A stretch of 51,364 nt of DNA, from NCBI GenBank assembly GCA_017408915.1, contig JAFQTS010000080.1, positions 1 to 51,364 of the forward strand, read 5' to 3'. Positions 24,420 to 32,814 of this stretch are shown piece after piece. The notes under the pieces are model-generated. The model was not told the DNA's origin. It worked only from the letters and a program-made list of their open reading frames with translations, and did no database searches. Position 1 is the stretch's first letter, and the number at the start of each line of letters is the position of its first letter. The translations under genes were made by a program, and so were the position numbers. This DNA comes from Oscillospiraceae bacterium (GTDB lineage: Bacteria > Bacillota > Clostridia > Oscillospirales > Oscillospiraceae).

Positions 24420-24432
24420 GCACTAAATGTCA
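24414..24432. promoter_or_regulatory. Operator 2 of the XRE/surface-protein pair
   Basis: TGACAAGCACTAAATGTCA, 17 of 19 bases identical to operator 1 and in the same orientation. The 53-bp spacing is close to five helical turns, so both lie on the same face of DNA. It overlaps the -35 box of the minus-strand promoter and ends 13 nt before the XRE start codon. Confidence 0.75.
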
Positions 24433-24445
24433 AAAGGAGAGAAAT

Positions 24446-24688
24446 ATGTTTATCAATAAGGCTAAGGATGGAAAAAACAACCTCTGCGGCCCACGGGTGG
24501 CCGCCCTTCGCATGGCGATGCACATCTCACAGAGAGAGCTGGCAGATCGCTTGCAACTACAGGGACTGGACGTGGATAAAAACGCCATACAGCGTATCGA
24601 GTGCGGGAAACGGTTTGTGACCGATATTGAACTCAGGGCATTGACAAAGGTGCTGAACACAACATATCCTGTACTTCTTGATGAATGA
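24446..24688 (+). CDS. Small XRE-family transcriptional regulator
   Basis: An 80-residue single-domain HTH protein. The HTH covers VAALRMAMHISQRELADRLQLQG and KNAIQRIECGKRFVTDIELRAL, so the fold occupies nearly the whole protein. No ligand-binding domain is present. The start at 24446 has AAAGGAG upstream; the longer in-frame extension runs through the operator region and is not used. It is divergent from a secreted surface protein gene and shares two operators with it, which suggests it represses both that gene and itself. A bidirectional terminator follows. Confidence 0.8.
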   Translation: MFINKAKDGKNNLCGPRVAALRMAMHISQRELADRLQLQGLDVDKNAIQRIECGKRFVTDIELRALTKVLNTTYPVLLDE

Positions 24689-24689
24689 T

Positions 24690-24715
24690 AAAAGACCGCC
24701 CGAAGGCGGTCTTTT
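24690..24715. terminator. Bidirectional terminator between XRE regulator and cysteine desulfidase gene
   Basis: Perfect 11-bp stem AAAAGACCGCC-CGAA-GGCGGTCTTTT. It serves the convergent genes on both sides. Confidence 0.9.
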
Positions 24716-24729
24716 GTGTCGTTTTTTCG

Positions 24730-25998
24730 TTATTCCGTCATGATCTTCAAAATCACGCGGTCGGTCTCGCGCATACCCTCTGCGGCAAGGACGCCCACGT
24801 TGCGGATGGTGTGCTCCACATCCTCGCCCATGATGCCGTGACCTGCCTTGAAGTTATCGTCAGCGAGGTACATATTGTAGCCCAGGATACCGCACTCCAC
24901 GCCCATGGCGATCTTGGCGGCGCAGGAGGCCTTGGCACCGTCGCAGATGCAGCCGGAGATCATGGCAACGGCGTTCTGCAGCGTGGCGGCAATGCCCTCA
25001 TAGCCTGCCCCACGGAGCCACGCGATACCGCAGCCTGCGCCTACGCCGGCGCTGACAGCGCCGCAGTAAGCGCTGAGGCGGCCGATACCCGTCTTTTGAT
25101 GGATGGTAATGAGGTCGGAGAGGGTGACGGCGCGGAGGATGGTCTCCTCGTCCTTACCCATCAGCGTACCGTAGCGCCACACGGGGACAGAGGCGGTGAT
25201 GCCCTGATTGCCGGAGCCGGAGACGATGACCACGGGCATCTCGCAGCCGTTCATGCGGGCATCGCTGCCTGCGGCGGCCCAGGCGCGAGCCTGTGTCTCG
25301 GCGTTATCGCAGCTCTTGAGAAGATTGGAGCCGATGTTGGCGCCCCAGGAGTTCTCAAGGCCCTCCTTGGCGATGGCGGTGTTCTTCTCGATCTGACGAG
25401 AGATCAAGGGTTTGATCTTTTCTAAGGGTACAGTTTCAGCAAAGGTGAGGATGTCTTGAACGTTCAGCACGGACTTGTCCTGCAGATTGTCTTCAGCGTT
25501 GGCAGTGAGAGGCTTTTCCAGCAGGATCTCGTCGTCCTTCTTGATGTAAACGATGTTGGTATGGTTGTTGGCTACCCGCACCGTGGCGCTGTGACCGTCC
25601 AGCTTGCCGTGGAGGCAGATGTCCAGCATACAGGGCGTCTCGGGGCAGGTGACTTTAATGGGGGTGCTGTCCAGATATGCCTGAATGCGACCCACATCTT
25701 CTTCTGTTACGTTGGCAATGACCTGCAATTCCGCGTCAGCGTCGCCTGCCACAATACCTACCGCGATGGCAGCGTCGATGCCGCGACGACCATCGGTATT
25801 GGGAACGACCACAGACTTCACGTTCTTGAGGATATTGCCGCTGACCTCAGCCAGCACTTCACTCGGTTTTCCGCCCAGCACCTCGCGCAACTTGGCAGCA
25901 CAGTACGCGACAGCGATGGGCTCTGTACACCCGGTAGCCAGCAGGAGTTCTTCCTGCAGGATGGCCAAATAGGCCTCCATTTTCTTCTCGTTCAACAT
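24730..25998 (-). CDS. L-cysteine desulfidase / UPF0597 family protein
   Basis: A 422-residue member of the family related to the serine dehydratase alpha subunit (YhaM/CyuA type). These enzymes use an oxygen-sensitive Fe-S cluster to split L-cysteine into pyruvate, ammonia and sulfide. The N-terminus ATGCTEPIAVAYCAAKLRE (residues 21-39) and VVIVSGSGNQGITASVPV (about 255-272) are typical, and single conserved Cys residues lie in GCEMPV, YCGAVSAGVGAGCGIAW and SGCICDGAKASCAAK further on. It starts at an ATG with AAGGAG upstream. It lies 56 nt behind the dCMP deaminase gene with no terminator between, so they are probably co-transcribed. Substrate is inferred from the family. Confidence 0.85.
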   Translation of the reverse strand: MLNEKKMEAYLAILQEELLLATGCTEPIAVAYCAAKLREVLGGKPSEVLAEVSGNILKNVKSVVVPNTDGRRGIDAAIAVGIVAGDADAELQVIANVTEEDVGRIQAYLDSTPIKVTCPETPCMLDICLHGKLDGHSATVRVANNHTNIVYIKKDDEILLEKPLTANAEDNLQDKSVLNVQDILTFAETVPLEKIKPLISRQIEKNTAIAKEGLENSWGANIGSNLLKSCDNAETQARAWAAAGSDARMNGCEMPVVIVSGSGNQGITASVPVWRYGTLMGKDEETILRAVTLSDLITIHQKTGIGRLSAYCGAVSAGVGAGCGIAWLRGAGYEGIAATLQNAVAMISGCICDGAKASCAAKIAMGVECGILGYNMYLADDNFKAGHGIMGEDVEHTIRNVGVLAAEGMRETDRVILKIMTE

Positions 25999-26054
25999 CG
26001 TATCCGTCTCCTTTGCAAAATTTAGAATGATTGAAAAGCTGTTTTATAGCAGGC

Positions 26055-26537
26055 TTACTGCAATGCGGGGACATCGTCCTCCAGATTGACCCAATCCGCC
26101 ACATCCACCACGCTAAACTCCGTCTCCGTGTTGCGGATAATGACCTTCTCAATGCCCGCGTTGATGACGAGGCGGCGGCACATGGCGCAGGAGGTGGCCT
26201 CATGTAAAAGCTCCCCCGTCTGGGCGTTGCGACCCACCAAGTAGAGGGTGCTGCCCACGGTGTCGCGGCGGGCGGCGGAGATGATGGCGTTGGCCTCGGC
26301 ATGGACGCTGCGGCACAGCTCATAGCGCTCACCGCTGGGGATCTTCATGGCCTCACGGGTACAAAAGCCCATGTCCACACAGTTCTGCCGTCCACGGGGC
26401 GCGCCGTTATAACCCGTGGAGATGATCTCATCATTCTTCACGATGATGGCACCATAGACACGGCGGAGGCACGTGGCACGGCGCAGCACCGTTTCGGCAA
26501 TGTCCAAGTAGTAGTTTTCCTTACTGATACGGCCCAT
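26055..26537 (-). CDS. Deoxycytidylate (dCMP) deaminase family protein
   Basis: A 160-residue zinc deaminase that would convert dCMP to dUMP for dTTP synthesis, as in ComEB-type proteins. The zinc site is VHAEANAI (His and proton-shuttling Glu, near residues 83-90) and SCAMC (near 114-118). The long insert NGAPRGRQNCVDMGFC before the HAE motif, with extra cysteines, is typical of dCMP deaminases rather than cytidine deaminases. The start at 26537 has AAGGAGG at 8 nt, so the in-frame ATG 18 nt upstream is not used. It has its own promoter. Confidence 0.88.
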   Translation of the reverse strand: MGRISKENYYLDIAETVLRRATCLRRVYGAIIVKNDEIISTGYNGAPRGRQNCVDMGFCTREAMKIPSGERYELCRSVHAEANAIISAARRDTVGSTLYLVGRNAQTGELLHEATSCAMCRRLVINAGIEKVIIRNTETEFSVVDVADWVNLEDDVPALQ

Positions 26538-26576
26538 AGTCGGTGCCTCCTTCACAAAAATGAATACACACAGAAA

Positions 26577-26605
26577 ATTATACTGCTTTTTCTATGGTTT
26601 TTCAA
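26577..26605 (-). promoter_or_regulatory. Promoter of the dCMP deaminase gene
   Basis: Minus strand TTGAAA (26600-26605), 17 nt, TATAAT (26577-26582). Confidence 0.75.
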
Positions 26606-26672
26606 TCATTTACATCTCTAAAGCACCACCGCAATATAGACAAAATTTGTTCTTTATTTTTGAAAAAAATGT

Positions 26673-26703
26673 AAAAAGACCCGCTTCAATAGCGGGTCTT
26701 TTT
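26673..26703 (-). terminator. Terminator of the O-acylation operon
   Basis: Perfect 12-bp stem AAAAAGACCCGC/GCGGGTCTTTTT with a 7-nt loop, 10 nt past the stop of the last DHHW gene. Confidence 0.9.
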
Positions 26704-26713
26704 ACATTCATTG

Positions 26714-27841
26714 TCAGTTCAGCTTAAAGAGGTTATTGTCGGCGGTGAAGTTGGTCAGCTCATACAGCACCAGAATGTCGGTGCAGCCATCGGCGATGGT
26801 CTGCACCTCCTCGCGGCAGTGCCGCAGGTCAACGAGGGTGATGGTATCGTAGTCCTCCGTCAGGAAGGGCACGAAGCTGTTGGCAAAGCTGTCCTTCACC
26901 AAGAGGAGAGAGCGACCAGTGTCTGCGCCCGTTTCAATGACGACCTTGGCATAGTTGCCGCCCATGAAGATCTTGTAGTGATCCTTCTCCTCCAACGCCT
27001 CCATGGAGTAGATATTGTCGCTCAGCTCACCGTCACTGTTGACGGAAACCACCTTCACATCGGGGGCGATGGAGAGGGTATCGTAAGCGCTGTTAGGCAA
27101 CATCACCTGCGAATACAGCGTGCCGCGGAAGGTGTCGGACACCTGCTCCAGCTGCCAATCCTTCGCCGCAACGCCCATAGCATCACACCACACGCCGTAG
27201 GCCGCCAGTGCGCCCTCGGTTGTCCAGTGGTGGTCGGTGCGGTAGTAGCAGCTACTGTCGCCCAACACCGCGCGGGTGTCGATGAACTGCTCACCAAACA
27301 CGCTCTGGAGGGTATCGTAGCAGCTGTCGGCATCGAAAAGCTGTGCGTTCTTGGGCAGCAATTGGGGCAGCATATAGGCGGGAGTGGGTGCCATCAAAAT
27401 ATGGCAGTTCTTGTCAGCGTTGGTGGCAAAGAACTTCTCCACCTGCTGCAAGTTTTTCTTATACTGTGCCTTATCGAAGGTATCGGGGGTCACCTTGGCA
27501 AAATAGTGACCATCCTCGCCCAGCCATGTGTTGTTGATCTCCAGCTTGCCCATGGCGGACTGCTGCACGGTGGAGGCGGCCTCCATCCAAAAATCACGCA
27601 GCACGATCTGATCGGCGGTGTACTCCTCGGCATCGGCGGTATACTTTCCCGAGAATAACGCCTTCAGGGTAAATTCGGGGCGCTGCTCCAAATAGCGGTT
27701 CTCATTGGGGGAGAACTGGCGGTCAGGCATCACCAAAGAGGCAATGGACAACACCGCAAGGATACCGAAGATGACCACCAAAGGCAGCACTTCGCGGCGA
27801 GTTGCCTTTTCGAGGCGGCGACCGTTCTTATTTTCATTCAT
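26714..27841 (-). CDS. DHHW family protein, second copy in the operon
   Basis: A 375-residue membrane-anchored extracellular protein. A basic N-terminus precedes one transmembrane helix (LPLVVIFGILAVLSIASLV, residues 19-37). The large outside domain carries the name-giving YRTDHHWTTEGALAAYG near residue 200 and LLVKDSFANSFVPFL near 315, both part of an SGNH/AlgX-like fold. Such proteins work with MBOAT acyltransferases to put acetyl groups on cell-wall or exopolysaccharides. It starts 15 nt after the MBOAT stop with GGAGG upstream. The other DHHW protein of the operon is only distantly similar. Confidence 0.82.
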   Translation of the reverse strand: MNENKNGRRLEKATRREVLPLVVIFGILAVLSIASLVMPDRQFSPNENRYLEQRPEFTLKALFSGKYTADAEEYTADQIVLRDFWMEAASTVQQSAMGKLEINNTWLGEDGHYFAKVTPDTFDKAQYKKNLQQVEKFFATNADKNCHILMAPTPAYMLPQLLPKNAQLFDADSCYDTLQSVFGEQFIDTRAVLGDSSCYYRTDHHWTTEGALAAYGVWCDAMGVAAKDWQLEQVSDTFRGTLYSQVMLPNSAYDTLSIAPDVKVVSVNSDGELSDNIYSMEALEEKDHYKIFMGGNYAKVVIETGADTGRSLLLVKDSFANSFVPFLTEDYDTITLVDLRHCREEVQTIADGCTDILVLYELTNFTADNNLFKLN

Positions 27842-27856
27842 ACTTGCGCCACCTCC

Positions 27857-29257
27857 TTAGAATCTGAAGTAGAGGAAGGGATTGTAGCTGTCGCCCACCA
27901 AGAAGGCCACCGACAGCAGCAGCAGTACCGCCACGCCCACAGAGCGCAAGGCAACGGCTGCCTTATCACCAAGGCGGGACTCCACCGCGTTGAAAAGGCG
28001 CACAGGCAACGTGGTACTGCCCACCGCCGCCAGCACCAGCAGCACCACATTGGAGCGCAGGAGATAAGCGGCAGCGCCGTCCCACAAGGGTGCGGTGAAC
28101 ATGGCGGAGAAATACTGACCCAACTGAGACATATCGGTGATGGCAAAGAGTGTCCAACCCATCATAAAGCAGAAGATGGTGTAGATGTGGCGCACCACTT
28201 TGGGCAGCTTTTCCAGCCAGCGGAGCAAGAACAGCTTTTCCAAAATGAGGAGCAATGCGTAGTAAAGACCCCACAGCAGGAAGTTCCAGCTGGCGCCGTG
28301 CCAAAAACCCGTGAGACCCCACACAATGAGGAGGTTCAGCACTTGGCGGGCTTTACCCTTACGGTTGCCGCCCAAGGGGATATACACATACTCGCGGAAC
28401 CAAGTGGAGAGGCTGATATGCCAGCGGCGCCAAAACTCCGTGACAGAGCGGGACTCATAGGGATGCTCGAAGTTCTCCAAGAAGCGAAAGCCGAAGAGAT
28501 GACCCAAGCCGATGGCCATGTCGGAGTAACCCGAGAAGTCGAAGTAGATTTGGAAGGTGTAGGCCAGCACGCCCAGCCACGCCACGGCGGCAGAGGGCTC
28601 GGACATGGCGGCGATCTGCTCCCACAGTGCGCCCACTTGATTGGCGATCAGCACCTTCTTGGCAAGACCCACCACGAAGCGCTGCATACCGCGGCTGGCC
28701 TCAAACACGCTCTCGCGGCGGTTGAGCAGCTCATGCTCCACCGTCTTATACTGGACGATAGGGCCTGCGATCAGCTGGGGGAACAGCGTGACGTATGCAC
28801 CCACATCGAGGATGTTGCGGCAGGGCTTGACGAGACCGCGATACACATCGATGGTGTAGGACATGGTTTGGAATGTGTAGAAGCTGATACCGATGGGCAG
28901 GGCCAATCCCAAGGCGGGAATGCCTGCGTTCAGCAGGGAGTTAATATTGTCGATGGCGAAGTCCGTATATTTGAAGAAGGCCAAAATCGCCAAGTTGCCC
29001 GCCACCGACACCCACATGACAGCTTTCGCTGCCTTTTCACGGCCTTGGTCGCGGAAATAGCCGATACCCCGTCCGTTGCAGTAGTCAAACACGGTGGAGA
29101 ACAGCATGATGAGGATATATTTGGGCTCACCCCAGCCGTAGAACAGCAAGCTGGCGATGAGCAGCACGGTATTGCGGGCCTTGCGGGGGCACAGGAAATA
29201 AACCAGCGCCACCAAAGGCAGAAACAGCAGCAAGAATACGGTACTGCTAAAGACCAT
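27857..29257 (-). CDS. MBOAT family membrane-bound O-acyltransferase
   Basis: A 466-residue polytopic membrane protein of the AlgI/DltB family that moves acyl (usually acetyl) groups across the membrane to polysaccharide. Family motifs are ASLLFYGWGEPKYILIMLFS near residue 38, the PQLIAGPIVQYKTVEHE segment near 186-202 and GLTGFWHGASWNFLLWG near 316-332, which holds the catalytic histidine. The start at 29257 has AAAGGAG at about 8 nt, and the upstream in-frame extension lacks a site. It lies between two DHHW genes. Confidence 0.93.
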   Translation of the reverse strand: MVFSSTVFLLLFLPLVALVYFLCPRKARNTVLLIASLLFYGWGEPKYILIMLFSTVFDYCNGRGIGYFRDQGREKAAKAVMWVSVAGNLAILAFFKYTDFAIDNINSLLNAGIPALGLALPIGISFYTFQTMSYTIDVYRGLVKPCRNILDVGAYVTLFPQLIAGPIVQYKTVEHELLNRRESVFEASRGMQRFVVGLAKKVLIANQVGALWEQIAAMSEPSAAVAWLGVLAYTFQIYFDFSGYSDMAIGLGHLFGFRFLENFEHPYESRSVTEFWRRWHISLSTWFREYVYIPLGGNRKGKARQVLNLLIVWGLTGFWHGASWNFLLWGLYYALLLILEKLFLLRWLEKLPKVVRHIYTIFCFMMGWTLFAITDMSQLGQYFSAMFTAPLWDGAAAYLLRSNVVLLVLAAVGSTTLPVRLFNAVESRLGDKAAVALRSVGVAVLLLLSVAFLVGDSYNPFLYFRF

Positions 29258-29316
29258 AGTCGCAGGTCTCCTTTCGGGGGTATTGACGGCTTCTTTACAC
29301 CGCCTTACGGAGAAAG

Positions 29317-29341
29317 CGGGACAGCGCAAGGCACTGTCCCG
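29317..29341. other. Hairpin between the DHHW and MBOAT genes
   Basis: Perfect 8-bp arms CGGGACAG/CTGTCCCG around a 9-nt loop, in the 93-nt spacer between the first DHHW gene and MBOAT. There is no T run of note, so it may be a processing or stability hairpin rather than a terminator. Confidence 0.5.
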
Positions 29342-29350
29342 TTATTCTTG

Positions 29351-30496
29351 TTAGAGGATATCGTGGAGATAGCCCACCAGCACGCTGGAGCGGATGGCGG
29401 AGAGGTTGTTGACAAACAGCACATCGTCCACACCGTTGGTCTTGACGAAGTCGCTGACAGAGCCCTCCCAGTAACGGTAGTCGATGACATGGACGGTCTC
29501 ATAATGGTCAACCAGGAAAGGCACGAAGGCGTTGCCGAAGGACTCCTTCACCACCACGCAGGAAGAACCGTCCGTAAGGGCGGGGTTCTTGATGATGGTG
29601 TAGGGCTGGTCGCCGCCTACGAAGGTGCCGTACTTATAAGAAGCGGGGGCAGAGGACTGGTCATAGATGATGGGCCAGCGGATGACCTGCCCGTTCTTGT
29701 CGGTATAGTCGAGGGTTGCCTCGGTGGACAGAGGGTGATAGGCCACCACCGTGTCGGGATTGTCGCCCAAGTGGCTGCTCTCGTTGGTATCACGGTAGAA
29801 AGTGCCGAGGAAACCGGGGAACTCCTCGGTCTCATAGCTCTCCAAGGGGGTAGGGGTCTTGCCCGCTGCCTTGCAGAACTCGGCATAGGCATAGTACGCG
29901 CCCGTTGCCGTCCAGTGATGGTCGGTGCGGAAGTAGATATACTCGCCGCGATGGGCCATCATGGCCTTGTTGAGGGGGACGGACACCACCTTATCGTTCA
30001 TAAAGCCGATGATACCATCCTCAGCGGCCTTCTGGTCGGAGAAGATGTCCTTGCCATAGAGGGCATCGGGGAGGGTGATGCCGCTGCTCAAAGGGGCAGG
30101 CAGCATGTAGACCGTCGCCGTGCCCGCCACCGCATCGGCAATGGCGTTAATGTTGTCGGCATACTTCTTGGCGGTACTCTCCACGTAGGTATACATCTCA
30201 TAGCCCGTATCGCCTACGCGATACACGGCATCGTAGCGCTCCTCGTCGCCCTGCACCTCGATGACCACGTGCTGAGGCTCATCCTCAACGGTGGTATCGT
30301 CCCCCTCGTCGGGAAGGGTATCATCGGGCATCACATCCCCCTGTTGGGCATCATCCACCACATCATCGGCAGGGTTTTTATCCTTGGTCACGTTGATAAT
30401 CACCAGCACAATGGCGGCAATGGCCACCAAGAGGGCGATGATAAAGGGGATAAGACGGGAACTGCCGCCGCTGCGGCGGCCACGGTAACGACTCAT
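29351..30496 (-). CDS. DHHW family protein, first copy in the operon
   Basis: A 381-residue membrane-anchored protein. After a basic start (SRYRGRRSGGSSR) comes one transmembrane helix (about residues 15-34), an acidic Asp/Glu-rich spacer, and the outside domain with FRTDHHWTATGAYYAYAEFC near residue 190 and VVVKESFGNAFVPFLVDHY near 330. It is inferred to assist the MBOAT enzyme in polysaccharide acetylation. The ATG at 30496 overlaps the DUF4358 stop (ATGA) and has GGAGG 10 nt upstream, so it is preferred over the one at 30505. Confidence 0.8.
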   Translation of the reverse strand: MSRYRGRRSGGSSRLIPFIIALLVAIAAIVLVIINVTKDKNPADDVVDDAQQGDVMPDDTLPDEGDDTTVEDEPQHVVIEVQGDEERYDAVYRVGDTGYEMYTYVESTAKKYADNINAIADAVAGTATVYMLPAPLSSGITLPDALYGKDIFSDQKAAEDGIIGFMNDKVVSVPLNKAMMAHRGEYIYFRTDHHWTATGAYYAYAEFCKAAGKTPTPLESYETEEFPGFLGTFYRDTNESSHLGDNPDTVVAYHPLSTEATLDYTDKNGQVIRWPIIYDQSSAPASYKYGTFVGGDQPYTIIKNPALTDGSSCVVVKESFGNAFVPFLVDHYETVHVIDYRYWEGSVSDFVKTNGVDDVLFVNNLSAIRSSVLVGYLHDIL

Positions 30497-30954
30497 TTCA
30501 GCCATGCCTCCACAGTATCGGCGGCGCGGTCATCACCGGACACGCACAGCACCACGGCGCAGCCATTGCGGGAGATGACAGCCTTATCAACGCGAGCCAC
30601 TTCCTCAGGCTGATAACGGTCGGCCTCCATCTTCAAATCGGAAAGATACTGCTTCATGGAACTCTCCAGTGCCTGTGCAGCGGCCTCGTCCTCGCACTGG
30701 GCAGCCACCACCATCTCGGTAGTGGAGGTGGAGGCGCAGTAACCTGCGATGACGGTTGCATCGGTCACATCGAAGTAATAGCGCAAATCGCCCTCATCAT
30801 AGGCCACCATCTCGCTATCCCAGTTGAGGCCGTCCACCAGCTCGGAGGCCACAGCCTCAGGCTCGATGACCTTATCCTTACTCTTATCGCCGCAGCCGGC
30901 GCACACAAGCAGCACCATCACCAGTGCCAGCACCAATGCCATGAGTTTCTTCAT
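30493..30954 (-). CDS. DUF4358 lipoprotein
   Basis: A 153-residue exported protein. The signal MKKLMALVLALVMVLLVCAGC ends in a lipobox with Cys21 as the likely lipidation site, although the -3 residue is Cys rather than Leu. The mature part matches DUF4358 proteins, which commonly lie beside MBOAT and DHHW genes in Clostridia: it starts with an acidic region and has repeated alternating strands and helices (LRYYFDVTDATVIAGY, EMVVAAQCEDEAAAQALESS). It is first in the four-gene acylation operon. Function unknown; a part in the acylation complex is inferred from position. Confidence 0.78.
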   Translation of the reverse strand: MKKLMALVLALVMVLLVCAGCGDKSKDKVIEPEAVASELVDGLNWDSEMVAYDEGDLRYYFDVTDATVIAGYCASTSTTEMVVAAQCEDEAAAQALESSMKQYLSDLKMEADRYQPEEVARVDKAVISRNGCAVVLCVSGDDRAADTVEAWLK

Positions 30955-31128
30955 ATCTTTTGTCCCTTTCTTTATCAGGGGAGTTCGGGGTTAACTTGCC
31001 CCTTTTCCCTCGGTTTTATGTTTGATACGGGCATACCACACCCAGTATAAGACATTCTATCACATAAGACGGAAGAAATGAAGTAAAAGTTTCAAGGGAA
31101 TTTGTAAATTTTATGTGCAGCGAGGGAC

Positions 31129-31157
31129 TTGCCGCCGCAGAGGGAAGGTGTTACAAT
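31129..31157 (+). promoter_or_regulatory. Promoter of the SGNH hydrolase - lipoate ligase operon
   Basis: TTGCCG (31129-31134), 17 nt, TACAAT (31152-31157). Region 30955-31128 upstream is AT-rich, holds the start region of the minus-strand lipoprotein gene, and shows no other gene. Confidence 0.65.
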
Positions 31158-31188
31158 AGCTCACAAGAAGAAAGGTAGGTGCAGCGAT

Positions 31189-31767
31189 ATGAAAACCATC
31201 TGTTTGGGCGACAGCCTCACCTATGGCTACGGTCTTTCTCCCGATGATACGTGGGTCACGCGGGCAGAGGAGGCGCTGGGCGGCGAGTGGGTCAACTGCG
31301 GCGTTTGCGGTGATACCACCAGCGGGATGCTCTCCCGTCTCAGTGCAGAGGTGCTTCCCCAAAAGCCCCACTACGTTTTGATGACGGGCGGTGCCAACGA
31401 TATTCTCCTGACAGGCAGCTTTCAGCAGGCACAGTGCGCCATTATGGCTATGGTGCATCAGTGCGCCCATGTGGGGGTGCGCCCCGTCATCGGTATCACT
31501 GTGCCCATCCGCGACGATGGCGCTAACCCTTGGCTGCCCTTGACGGATATGCGCAAGGCAATGGCGGCACAACGGGAGTATACGGCGTGGCTACGGCTGT
31601 TTGTCAAGACCATGCGCCTGCGCTGTGTGGATTTTGCCGCAGCATTTGAGTCCCATCCCGACCCCAAGTCCCTGTATCAGGAGGATGGTCTCCATCCCAA
31701 CGCCGCGGGACACCGCCTCATGACTCAGACTCTGTTGGAAAGCCACATTTGGCGTGTGGAGGACTAA
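31189..31767 (+). CDS. SGNH/GDSL-type hydrolase
   Basis: A 192-residue esterase or lipase of the SGNH fold. Block I is GDSLTYGYG (residues 7-15) with the nucleophile Ser, block II glycine is in CGDTTSGM near residue 43, block III is GGANDI near 68 and block V is DGLHPNAAGH near 170 with the catalytic Asp and His. There is no signal peptide, so it is cytoplasmic. The start at 31189 has AAAGG at about 12 nt and lies 31 nt after the promoter. The lipoate ligase gene begins 3 nt after its stop. The substrate is unknown. Confidence 0.85.
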   Translation: MKTICLGDSLTYGYGLSPDDTWVTRAEEALGGEWVNCGVCGDTTSGMLSRLSAEVLPQKPHYVLMTGGANDILLTGSFQQAQCAIMAMVHQCAHVGVRPVIGITVPIRDDGANPWLPLTDMRKAMAAQREYTAWLRLFVKTMRLRCVDFAAAFESHPDPKSLYQEDGLHPNAAGHRLMTQTLLESHIWRVED

Positions 31768-31770
31768 GAG

Positions 31771-32766
31771 ATGCGCTACCGTTATATTACCTCTCCTTCC
31801 ACCGACCCGCGGTGGAACTTGGCGCTGGAGGAGTATATATTCGACTCCCTGCCCCGTGATAAGAGCTATTTTATGCTGTGGCGCAACCACAACACCATTG
31901 TGGTGGGAAAAAATCAGAACACCGCTGCGGAAATCAACGGGCAGTTCGTCCGCAGCAAGGATATTACGGTGGTGCGCCGTCTCTCGGGCGGCGGTACGGT
32001 CTACCACGATTTGGGAAACTTGAACTTCACCTTCATCACCGATGCCGCCGATGCTGCGGAAATCGATTTTCGCCGTTTCTGTCTTCCTATCGTGGAGGCA
32101 CTGGCTGACCTCGGCGTAAAGGCGGAGATCAACGGGCGCAACGACATCACCATTGCGGGCAAGAAGTTCTCGGGCAACTCCCAATATCTGCGGGACGGGC
32201 GCGCCATGCACCACGGAACGCTGATGTTCCGCTCAGACCTGACGGTGCTGAGCCGCGCACTGGCGGTGGATCGTGAAAAGCTCAGCGCAAAAGGCATCCC
32301 CTCGGTGGTGAGCCGTGTCACCAACATCGGCGACCATCTGCCCCCTGATGTGACCATTGACGACCTCCGCGATGCGCTGCTGCGGCATATTCCCTGTGAG
32401 GATAACGCTGCCCCCTATGTGCTGACAGAGGCGGACATAGCCGCCATCGACAAAATTGCAAAAGAGCGCTACGCCTCGTGGGAATGGACATACGGGCAGT
32501 CGCAAGCATTGCAGCGCAGGGAAAAGCAGCGCATTGAGGGCTGCGGCACCATCGATGTGTCGTTGGATAGCGACGGCGGCATCATCACCGCGCTGGATAT
32601 TCACGGTGACTTCTTCGGCAGCGGCGATGTTGCAGAACTCTCCGCCGCTCTCGTGGGCTGCCGCTGTGAGAAAGAGGCGCTGAAAGAACGGCTCGACACC
32701 CTCCACTTGCAGCACTATATCCACAACTGCCCCCAAGAGGCGTTGATCGAACTTCTCCTGCCGTAA
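31771..32766 (+). CDS. lplA: Lipoate-protein ligase
   Basis: A 331-residue enzyme that attaches free lipoate to lipoyl domains of 2-oxoacid dehydrogenases or the glycine cleavage H protein. The family signature is WRNHNTIVVGKNQNTAAEI near residues 38-56, VVRRLSGGGTVYHDLGNLNF near 70-89 and ITIAGKKFSGNSQY near 126. The C-terminal accessory domain (about residues 250-331) is present, so this is the full LplA form. It is co-transcribed with the SGNH hydrolase and followed by a terminator that is repeated 1.8 kb downstream. Confidence 0.9.
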   Translation: MRYRYITSPSTDPRWNLALEEYIFDSLPRDKSYFMLWRNHNTIVVGKNQNTAAEINGQFVRSKDITVVRRLSGGGTVYHDLGNLNFTFITDAADAAEIDFRRFCLPIVEALADLGVKAEINGRNDITIAGKKFSGNSQYLRDGRAMHHGTLMFRSDLTVLSRALAVDREKLSAKGIPSVVSRVTNIGDHLPPDVTIDDLRDALLRHIPCEDNAAPYVLTEADIAAIDKIAKERYASWEWTYGQSQALQRREKQRIEGCGTIDVSLDSDGGIITALDIHGDFFGSGDVAELSAALVGCRCEKEALKERLDTLHLQHYIHNCPQEALIELLLP

Positions 32767-32772
32767 AGAACA

Positions 32773-32807
32773 AAAAGCCACACTCCCGTTGCTGGAAGTG
32801 TGGCTTT
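32773..32807. terminator. Terminator and left direct repeat of the three-gene island
   Basis: An 11-bp stem AAAGCCACACT/AGTGTGGCTTT with a 12-nt loop. It ends lplA on the plus strand and the CFI-box gene on the minus strand. The same 35 bases occur, identical and in the same orientation, at 34561-34595. Confidence 0.9.
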
Positions 32808-32814
32808 TCTCGTT

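Noticed and set aside
28187-30613. 808-codon open frame opposite the MBOAT and DHHW genes
   Set aside because: It crosses several real genes on the other strand and shows no domain; a by-product of codon bias.
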